This document shows, piece after piece, positions 32,126 to 37,869 of a stretch of 37,869 nt of DNA (position 1 is the stretch's first letter; every line of letters begins with the position of its first letter). A model generated the notes under the pieces. The model was not told the origin of the DNA, did not search any database, and saw only the letters and a program-made list of their open reading frames with translations. The stretch spans positions 1 through 37,869 of the forward strand of contig JANNRA010000087.1 of NCBI GenBank assembly GCA_031401035.1. Direction: 5' to 3'. Made by a program: the position numbers and the translations under genes. This DNA comes from JANNRA01 sp031401035 (GTDB lineage: Bacteria; Desulfobacterota; Binatia; HRBIN30; CADEER01).

Positions 32126-32620
32126 ATGCCGATGTCGCCCGAGCGCTGGAAGATGATCACGCCCTCCGAGTACCCGTGGGAGCGTGAGGCCTTCGACTTC
32201 CTGCGCGACGGCCTGCCGGACCACGAACCCTACCGCGCCTGGGTGAACTTCGACTTCGTCGCCGACGACGGCAGCATCCACCAGGTCGATGCGCTGATCG
32301 TCACCCCGAAGGGCTTCTACCTGCTGGAGGCGAAGAGCCGCCCCGGCGTCATCGCCGGCGACGCGCACTCGTGGACGTGGACCAACGCCGGTCAGCGCAC
32401 GACGCGCGACAACCCGCTGGTCGCCACCGACCGCAAGGCGAAGCGCCTGAAGTCGCTGCTCGCCCGCCAGCCGTCGATGAAGAAACACCGCGTCCCGTTC
32501 CTGCAGCCGGTGGTTTTCTGCTCCGCACCCGACCAGGAGCTACGCCTCGAACCGCACGCCGGGCGCTGGGTGTTCGCGCGCGACCTCGACGCAAGTGTCC
32601 ACGAAAACCGAGGGTGCCTG
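32126..32620 (+). pseudogene. 5' fragment of a PglW/BREX-type serine-threonine kinase gene (NERD-like domain)
   Basis: About 160 residues that match the N-terminus of PglW-type kinases: MSPERWKMITPSEYPWERE, FDFLRDGLPDHEPYRAW, VNFDFVADDGSIHQVDALIV, LLEAKSRPGVIAGDAHSWTW and HRVPFLQPVVFCSAPDQ. This part resembles the NERD nuclease-related domain. The kinase and the other ~1000 residues are absent: after about 32610 the same frame passes straight into an unrelated lipoprotein gene. It is therefore a truncated remnant, without the other BREX genes in the window. Confidence 0.75.
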
Positions 32621-33232
32621 ATGCAACATGTTGTACGCTATTCTGGTGTTTCGACGATCCTGCTCGCGGTGGCCTCGGTGATTGGTGGTTGTGCCACGCA
32701 GGCGGTGTGGGAGAAGTGGAGCGCACGCGAGGAGATCTCGTCGATCGGTTTGGAGCTGCGGACGTCCCGTCCCGACGACGTGCAGGTTGCCTGGCGAGCG
32801 CAGATTTCCGACGGCTCCGACGACGCCGGTCTACTGACGATAAGGCCACAGCTCGCCGATTGCCCGGAGATCGAGGTGCTGGTCGCGCGACATTCCGGTG
32901 CGCCGACACTCGTGCCGTCCGAGGAGCAGATGTTCGAAACGCCAACACTGACCACAGCTCGGCCGGTCGATGTGATCTGGTCCGAGGTCCGCGATCCGAC
33001 GTGCAAGCTGCTTCTCATGTTCCGGCGCAAAGAAACGAACCTCATAACGGTCAGCGCTTCGTGGCAATCTCAGCCCAGTCTCTCTGTCGAATCGATTGGT
33101 GCGTCGCGCCAGTCGGCGTGGCTAGCGCTCTTACCTGCGTCGATCGTAGCGGATGTAATCGTGGCGCCTGTGGTCGTATGCGTCTGGATGGGGCCCGATT
33201 GTGGGAAGATGATCGACGGCTTCCTTCCCTGA
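32621..33232 (+). CDS. Putative lipoprotein of unknown function
   Basis: A 203-residue protein. The N-terminus has a lipoprotein signal with hydrophobic TILLAVASVIGGC, the Cys being residue 25. The mature part is mixed alpha/beta with several single Cys (LADCPEIEVLVAR; DPTCKLLLMF), and a hydrophobic stretch near the C-terminus (PASIVADVIVAPVVVCVW) could be membrane-associated. ATG 32621 follows GAGGGTG. It is in frame with the pglW fragment upstream, but that is probably an accident of the junction. Codon use is less GC-biased than in the core genes. No family recognised. Confidence 0.65.
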   Translation: MQHVVRYSGVSTILLAVASVIGGCATQAVWEKWSAREEISSIGLELRTSRPDDVQVAWRAQISDGSDDAGLLTIRPQLADCPEIEVLVARHSGAPTLVPSEEQMFETPTLTTARPVDVIWSEVRDPTCKLLLMFRRKETNLITVSASWQSQPSLSVESIGASRQSAWLALLPASIVADVIVAPVVVCVWMGPDCGKMIDGFLP

Positions 33233-33291
33233 TCGACGACGATACCGACACCAGCGATCACGATGACTGAAGCCAGCACACAGCACCTGCA

Positions 33292-34002
33292 CTATTGCGC
33301 GCCTGCGCCTGGGCTGGCCGGCCCGGTTGATTGCAGCCCGTCAGCAATCCGTGGCGTGTTCAGGAGTTCTTCGATCTTCTTGCGATAGGCGACGGGCACA
33401 TTCTCGCGCGCGGCGGACGGAGGATTCAGGAAACTCCCCTCGACCTCTTCCCGTCCCTGCAGTCGGTTCTGTGCGAGGACCGACCCGGTTGAATCCAACA
33501 CCTCCGCCGACAAGTCAAAATACAGGCTGGTGTTGGTATACGTATCGGCCTTCCACTGACGGACAGTCAGGAAGAGCACGCGCCGCGCCCCGTTCCGCTT
33601 GGCCGCCTCCAAGGCGGAATCGCGTGCCGAGACAAGATCCGCACCAACGCTCACGGAGGGCATGCACTGCCATCCGCGTCTCGATAGCGATGCGCATAGC
33701 GACGTGGCGACGTCTTGAGCGAGAGGCTGGCCGCTCGCCGTCAGCACGTCGAACGGATTCCCGTACCCGGCGCGCGAGAGGCCGACGAAGTTTGGGGTCT
33801 TGTCGCCATCGAGGATGTAGGGCCGTTGGTCCGTGACCGCTACGACGAGTAGTCCCGATCCGGACGCCTCTAGCGCGGGAACGGCATCGTCATATCGGTG
33901 CCTGACCCCGAACGCGCACCCGCTGCTGACCGCGGCCATTACGATGTACAACGCCGCCTGTCGTACTCCGCAAAGTATCGCTCCCCTGGCATGGTCTCTC
34001 AT
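33292..34002 (-). CDS. Putative lipoprotein (possible YajG-like fold)
   Basis: A 236-residue protein. Its N-terminus has a lipoprotein signal ending VMAAVSSGC. The mature part has alternating strands and helices (VLFLTVRQWKADTYTNTSLY; LSAEVLDSTGSVLAQNRLQG; PVAYRKKIEELLN), a pattern that recalls YajG-type outer-membrane lipoproteins, though I cannot confirm it. The start is uncertain: ATG 34002 gives a short n-region before the signal, while GTG 34038 would add 12 residues. It converges with the lipoprotein at 32621. Function unknown. Confidence 0.6.
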   Translation of the reverse strand: MRDHARGAILCGVRQAALYIVMAAVSSGCAFGVRHRYDDAVPALEASGSGLLVVAVTDQRPYILDGDKTPNFVGLSRAGYGNPFDVLTASGQPLAQDVATSLCASLSRRGWQCMPSVSVGADLVSARDSALEAAKRNGARRVLFLTVRQWKADTYTNTSLYFDLSAEVLDSTGSVLAQNRLQGREEVEGSFLNPPSAARENVPVAYRKKIEELLNTPRIADGLQSTGPASPGAGAQ

Positions 34003-34071
34003 GAGGCGCTCATAGCGCGTGCCCCAATCCCGAGTCACGAGGTACGTGAATCGGCAGTCCAGAACCGCCGC

Positions 34072-34332
34072 CTACCGGTCCTCGGTAAAGATCGCTGTTT
34101 GCGACATGATTGTAGCCCGCCTCGCCGCCGCCAGTTCGGAACGCATGCGACGAACGGTTCGTAATCCGTCCTTGTCGCAGTGGTGGCGCATCACGGCGTA
34201 GCATCGCCAGCGAGTGACCTGCGCCTCAGTGGCGGCGCCGAAGATCGCTACGGCTACCAAAGGCAGCCAGCCGAAGAGCCCGCGTGCGCATGCTGATGCG
34301 ACAGGAGAAGTACCACGGGGATAGGTGGTCAT
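34072..34332 (-). CDS. Small membrane protein coupled to the TOTE helicase
   Basis: An 86-residue protein with one hydrophobic segment (GLFGWLPLVAVAIFGAA, residues 19-35) followed by a basic, soluble tail (RWRCYAVMRHHCDKDG; SELAAARRATIMSQ). Its ATG overlaps the stop of the helicase gene by ATGA (34329-34332), so it is translated right after it. No family is recognised. The coupling suggests a part in the same conflict system, perhaps as a membrane effector or anchor; this is inference. The ORF also extends upstream as shadow of the helicase. Confidence 0.55.
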   Translation of the reverse strand: MTTYPRGTSPVASACARGLFGWLPLVAVAIFGAATEAQVTRWRCYAVMRHHCDKDGLRTVRRMRSELAAARRATIMSQTAIFTEDR

Positions 34333-36872
34333 TCCGTCTGGATCGGCCGTGCGCCGCTGCGAGTCCTCGCGTATTCTCCGTCGTACTCGACGACGGTGTC
34401 CCTCGCCTCGGCGAACCCCAGCGGCGCCTCGCCGCGCGCGTAACCGATCGCCCGATAGCCGCGTAGACGCTTCTCGAACATGCGCAGTACCATCGGGCTG
34501 GCGCGATCCACGTAGTCGTAGATCCGCACTTCGCTCTTGCCGGGGTGCAGCCGATGCAGCCTTCCCGTGTACTGCACCAGCGTGCCGCGCCACGAGATGG
34601 GGAGGGTCAGGAAGAGGGTATCGAGTCGCGCGTCGTCGAAGCCCTCGCCGATGAAGCGCCCAGTTGCCAGGATCAGGCGTTCCTCGTGCGGTCCGATGGC
34701 GGCGAGTTGACGCCTGACCTCTCGCTCCTGCCGCGCCCCCATGCCGCCGCGCAGCACGACGAGGTGTCGGGTGAAGCCGGCCAGCCGAGAGGAGAAGAAC
34801 TCGAGGTGGTCGGTCCGCTCGGTGAGCACAATCGGTGAACGCCCCTCCGCCAGGGCAGTAATCACATCGTCGAGGATGAGCCGATTGCGCGCCTCGTCAT
34901 GTGCCAGTGCCGCATACAGTCCCTGAATGCCCGCCGCCGGGTTCGCGGGGGCTGCGGCAAATGCCGTCTCGCGAACGATCAGGCGCAGCGTGAACGGACG
35001 GCGTGCCGCTTCCTGCCGGGCCGTGACGGCGAAGCGAATCGGGCCAAGCTGCATCTCGCCGATCGGGTGGTGGCCGTCGCGCCGCTCTGCCGTCGCCGTG
35101 AGCCCGACAATGTAGCGCGCCTTCGCCTCGGAGAGGACACGCTCGAACGATACCGCCGGGACGTGGTGGCACTCGTCGACGATCACCTGTCCGTACCCCG
35201 CGATCACGTCATCCACCGTGCCCTTGCGAACGAGACTCTGAATCATGGCCACATCCAATCGGCCGCTGGGCCGGCGCTTGCCACCGCCGATCCGGCCGAT
35301 CGCCTTCTCGTCGATGCCCAGGAACAGCGCCAACTGAGCCAGCCACTGATCGAGCAGCGGCCGCCGGTGCACGAGAATGAGCGTTGCGCAGCGGCGTGCG
35401 GCCACCAGCGCGACGCCGACCACGGTCTTGCCGACGCCGGGTGGCGCGACAAAGACGCCGATGTCGTGCGCCAGGAGCGCCTGCATCGCGATCGTCTGGA
35501 CCGGCGTGAGGGTCCCCTGGAAGCGCACATCCAGTGACTCGCCTGCGGCGCGCTGGTCGTCGACGTCCAAGGCGGCGCCATACTCTCGCAGGAGATCGTC
35601 GAGCGCGTCCCGGCAGCCTCGGGGCAGCGCAATGTATTGCGGGAGCTCGGTCGCGCAGGCGATGACGCGAGGCGCGGTCGCGGTCGGCAGACGTAGGCGC
35701 TGTTTCCGGTAGAATTCAGGATTCTGGAAGGCGGCGAGGCGCTTGATCTGGTCGAGCAGCGCCGACGGGAGGCCGACCTTGTCGACGAAGAGCTGCTGCC
35801 CGAGCACCGCGCACACCCGCGCTGGAATCGGGTCGTCGATACGGGCTACGTGCGCCCGCCGCGACGGGGGAGACGCCCACGGCGCCGATTCAGGTTCGGA
35901 GGTGGCGGCGCGGACACCGATTACGGTCCCCCGATGACTGGCCTCGAGGGCGATCGATGCCACGGTCGCGGGATCGATGCGGGGCAGCGAGGCAAGGAAC
36001 GTCCACTGCGCATCGTCCGGATACGGGACGAGGTGATCATCGACGAAGACCGAGTTCGCCAGGCGACGCGGCTCACGCTGCAGCGGCAGCGCGATGAGGT
36101 TGCCGAAGCCGCCGCGCGGCAGGGTGTCCTGACTGGGGAACAGACGATCATACGAATCCATGCCGAGTTGGTGGCGCCGCGACATGGTCTCGGTGATGAG
36201 GTGGCAGCCCATGCTGCGCGCGGTGGTCGCCGCGACGGGCGCCGAGAAGAAGAACCACACGTGGGCGCCGTTACCCGAGCGGGATCGCTCCACCGCAATC
36301 GGAAGTCCGGCGCGCCTCGCGGTCTCGATGAACGCCATCACGTCATCGGCCCATGCCCCCTTGTCGAAGTCGACGGCGAGGAACCAGCATGTGTCGTCCG
36401 CGAGCAGCGGATAGACGCCCATGACGTGGCGCCCCTGGAGGTGTGCGAGCACCGCGCCATCATCCACGGGCGCGAACGCCTGACTCGGGCACTCGCCACA
36501 CTTGATACGCGGCAGGTCGCAGACGCCAGGGCGGAACTTGTTCCGGCAGGCCGGAGCGTAACCGGCCTTGCCGGTCTTCTTGCTGGTGAAGCGGGTGGGA
36601 AAGAGGTCCTCGCGCCCACGGAACAGCCGTCGGAACAGCGCCACCTTGTCGGCGGGGGAATGCGGCGCGAGCAGGCTTGTCTCGGAGGGTGTCGAGACCG
36701 AGACTTCCGGCCGCTGCTCGACGGCATTCAGTTCGGCTCGCAGCGCCGCCAGGTGGGCGCGAGCCTCCCGATCCTCCCGGGCGAGTCGGGCGAGTGCGAG
36801 TTCCTCGGCCGCAATCGCATCGATCAGCGTCTGGCGATCACGACCGCTGCTGCGCGGCGGACGGTACTGCAC
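34329..36872 (-). CDS. TOTE-type primase-helicase (archaeo-eukaryotic primase domain fused to DEAD/DEAH helicase)
   Basis: An 847-residue fusion. Residues 15-50 form a coiled coil. Residues ~70-320 are an archaeo-eukaryotic primase (AEP) of the kind named in TOTE conflict systems: FLAVDFDKGAW (acidic pair, ~166), RSGNGAHVWFFF (~202), and YDRLFPSQDTLP...GGFGNLIALPLQ. Four Cys in CRNKF...CDL..IKCGECPSQAF may bind zinc. Residues ~455-820 are an SF2 helicase: VAPPGVGKTVVGVAL (Walker A, ~478), VIVDECHHVPA (~566), GLTATAERRDGHH, and QYTGRLHRLHPGK. TOTE systems are known from defence and mobile-element contexts. The start is GTG 36872, preceded by GGAG; the gene lies 39 bases after a PIN remnant. 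Role: NTP-dependent nucleic-acid unwinding and priming during conflict. Confidence 0.85.
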   Translation of the reverse strand: MQYRPPRSSGRDRQTLIDAIAAEELALARLAREDREARAHLAALRAELNAVEQRPEVSVSTPSETSLLAPHSPADKVALFRRLFRGREDLFPTRFTSKKTGKAGYAPACRNKFRPGVCDLPRIKCGECPSQAFAPVDDGAVLAHLQGRHVMGVYPLLADDTCWFLAVDFDKGAWADDVMAFIETARRAGLPIAVERSRSGNGAHVWFFFSAPVAATTARSMGCHLITETMSRRHQLGMDSYDRLFPSQDTLPRGGFGNLIALPLQREPRRLANSVFVDDHLVPYPDDAQWTFLASLPRIDPATVASIALEASHRGTVIGVRAATSEPESAPWASPPSRRAHVARIDDPIPARVCAVLGQQLFVDKVGLPSALLDQIKRLAAFQNPEFYRKQRLRLPTATAPRVIACATELPQYIALPRGCRDALDDLLREYGAALDVDDQRAAGESLDVRFQGTLTPVQTIAMQALLAHDIGVFVAPPGVGKTVVGVALVAARRCATLILVHRRPLLDQWLAQLALFLGIDEKAIGRIGGGKRRPSGRLDVAMIQSLVRKGTVDDVIAGYGQVIVDECHHVPAVSFERVLSEAKARYIVGLTATAERRDGHHPIGEMQLGPIRFAVTARQEAARRPFTLRLIVRETAFAAAPANPAAGIQGLYAALAHDEARNRLILDDVITALAEGRSPIVLTERTDHLEFFSSRLAGFTRHLVVLRGGMGARQEREVRRQLAAIGPHEERLILATGRFIGEGFDDARLDTLFLTLPISWRGTLVQYTGRLHRLHPGKSEVRIYDYVDRASPMVLRMFEKRLRGYRAIGYARGEAPLGFAEARDTVVEYDGEYARTRSGARPIQTE

Positions 36873-36911
36873 GATACGCGAGCTCCAGGGGCCGCTGGGT
36901 GGCGCGAGATG

Positions 36912-37070
36912 TCAGTCGTGGCCGGCGACCGTCAGCCCGATACGCTCGGCTGCCGTTCGCATCCGTCGATCGCAGGTGACGACTGCCGCGAGTTTCCGCG
37001 CCACAGGCTGCGCGGTCGCCAGGTGGATCGCGTCGAGTGACCCGAGACCTGGTCGCAGGTGCTCCTTCAT
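36912..37070 (-). pseudogene. C-terminal half of a PIN-domain (VapC-like) toxin
   Basis: A 52-residue frame reading GLGSLDAIHLATAQPVARKL, then VVTCDRRMRTAAERIGLTV and a stop. This is the C-terminal half of a PIN domain, with the Asp of SLDAIHLA and the Asp of TCDRRM, which are two of the usual acidic residues. The N-terminal half with the first Asp is missing. Its ATG overlaps the relE stop by ATGA, but as the fold is incomplete, it is most likely a remnant left by recombination. Confidence 0.6.
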
Positions 37071-37366
37071 CGGCGGCGCTTTCGGTAGGTCGTGGTGGTT
37101 CGGCGCACGATTGCGACGACGGCGACATGACGACGCTCGGTCAATACGTCGAAGAGGATGCGGTAGTCCCCGACGCGGCGGCGGAAGGCGGCCTCGGCGT
37201 TCTTGAGGTGCACGACGTCGCCCGTCAACGGATCGACGCGCATACTGGCGATGGCGGCGTCGATGCGGGCAAAGTCGCGGTCGGGCAGCCTATCGAGCTG
37301 CCTTCGCGCGCTTTTGGCGAGGCTGACGCTCCAGGCGTGCGGCGCGCTCGGCTCGATATTGCTCAT
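37067..37366 (-). CDS. RelE/ParE family toxin
   Basis: A 99-residue protein with the RelE fold: WSVSLAKSARRQLDRLPD, MRVDPLTGDVVHLKNAEAAF, RRRVGDYRILFDVL, and a basic TYRKRRR end. Family members cleave ribosome-bound mRNA or inhibit gyrase, and are held in check by a cognate antitoxin. The gene begins inside the 3' end of the AbrB-type gene (77-base overlap), so the two are translated together. The start is ATG 37366; the longer frame is shadow of the antitoxin. Confidence 0.88.
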   Translation of the reverse strand: MSNIEPSAPHAWSVSLAKSARRQLDRLPDRDFARIDAAIASMRVDPLTGDVVHLKNAEAAFRRRVGDYRILFDVLTERRHVAVVAIVRRTTTTYRKRRR

Positions 37367-37613
37367 AGGGGACCGTTTCGCCTGCTGCGACCTCGGCTCG
37401 GCCGCGCTTGATGGCGCGGAGTTCCGCGGCGGTCGCCGTGGATTGAGGAACCGGCTTGTCCGTGAGCTGCTTCGGCCGAATGACGATGGTGCCGCGTTCG
37501 GCGGTGAGCTCAACGAAGTCGCCAAGGACCAACCCGATCGCCTCGCGCACGGGTTTGGGAATGCTCAGCTGGTGATTGCCGGTGAAACGGGCAATTGCGG
37601 TGGGATTGGGCAT
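37290..37613 (-). CDS. AbrB/SpoVT-type antitoxin
   Basis: A 107-residue protein whose N-terminus is a swapped-hairpin AbrB DNA-binding domain: GNHQLSIPKPVREAIGL, GDFVELTAERGTIVIRPK. The C-terminal half is charged and helical (ELRAIKRGRAEVAAGETV; RQPRQKRAKAAR), the usual toxin-binding part. It precedes and overlaps relE and should repress their joint promoter. ATG 37613 matches the family start; 12 more residues upstream are possible. Confidence 0.88.
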   Translation of the reverse strand: MPNPTAIARFTGNHQLSIPKPVREAIGLVLGDFVELTAERGTIVIRPKQLTDKPVPQSTATAAELRAIKRGRAEVAAGETVPYEQYRAERAARLERQPRQKRAKAAR

Positions 37614-37869
37614 GGCGAGAGCGTATCGTACAACGGTTGTAATCTTCAATCGCGACGCCGGGGAACGGTTTACGCGTCAGACACCCAGCCAGAGCACTAG
37701 ATGTCAGCATCTGAATTACAGCTATCGCACTGTAGCCAAACTGTAGCCTAACTGACGGTCAATGACGAAAAACCGCGGACGCTGGCGAAATCACGACCGC
37801 GTCGAGTTCTTCGTGAAATCGACAACATAGGGCGTCAGCGGACGTCCGCGAATTTTGCCCCGGAGGCTC
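37614..37869. other. Gene-free right end of window
   Basis: No gene is seen. The antitoxin promoter should lie here on the minus strand, but no strong element stands out. Tandem 11-bp repeats are at 37731-37752, followed by a TGACGGTCA palindrome. A copy of the tRNA-Val 3' end is not present, so the right attachment site, if any, is beyond the window. Confidence 0.5.
37731..37752 (+). repeat. Tandem 11-bp repeats, candidate integrase arm sites (right end)
   Basis: TGTAGCCAAAC (37731-37741) and TGTAGCCTAAC (37742-37752) match the pair at 24911-24932 in sequence and orientation, with the T/A variants in reverse order. Finding the pair near both edges of a region rich in accessory genes supports an element ending about here. 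Confidence 0.65.

Noticed and set aside
37753..37869. Right attachment site of the island
   Set aside because: No copy of the tRNA-Val T arm or acceptor end is present; the site, if it exists, is outside the window.

Overview
The window is about 38 kb of very GC-rich bacterial chromosome. Gene content is that of a Gram-negative bacterium: lipoproteins, a soluble-type lytic transglycosylase, DedA, and a yggS-proC-yggT-yggU string. Four secreted proteins carry a Cys-bracketed, dockerin-like EF-hand pair joined to Thr/Pro linkers. From memory of such genomes, this points to the Binatota ('Candidatus Binatia') or a neighbouring deltaproteobacterial-type lineage. That placement is inference, because no marker gene was compared.

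Region 1 (1-24.8 kb) looks like ordinary core chromosome. It opens with two divergent short-chain dehydrogenases, followed by a compact hisB-hisH-hisA-hisF operon that ends at a long inverted repeat. A TetR regulator is next, with two near-perfect operator palindromes in front of it, co-transcribed with a ferritin-like diiron protein. Two secreted dockerin-like proteins follow, then a REP-like palindrome. trxB is divergent from moaC, and moaC is followed by an RlmI-type rRNA methyltransferase, a DUF2845 protein and radC. A carboxymuconolactone-decarboxylase-like protein is divergent from an HxlR regulator. A 1111-residue heparinase II/III-like secreted protein, DedA and a lytic transglycosylase come next. 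maf-yggS-proC-yggT-yggU-fmdB form one rightward run, and a phasin-like protein closes the region.

Region 2 (24.8 kb to about 37.75 kb or beyond) looks like an integrative element. It starts at tRNA-Val(CAC), with a tyrosine recombinase pointing into the tRNA. Tandem 11-bp repeats (TGTAGCC-type) occur just inside the integrase end and again at 37.73 kb, as expected for integrase arm sites near the two ends of an island. The cargo includes a conserved unknown gene with a truncated partner, a frameshifted dual-specificity-phosphatase-like gene and a subtilisin-like protease carrying both dockerin-like and cohesin-like modules. It also holds small secreted proteins and lipoproteins, the severed 5' end of a pglW/BREX-type kinase gene, and a TOTE-type primase-helicase coupled to a tiny membrane protein. 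An AbrB-RelE toxin-antitoxin pair with a PIN-domain remnant lies at its far end. Several broken genes of conflict-system type suggest a decaying defence island.

The most promising observations are the shared dockerin-like module with a cohesin-like partner domain, the TOTE helicase with its ATGA-coupled membrane peptide, and the island ends marked by the repeats. All annotations come from reading the sequence; no database search was run.
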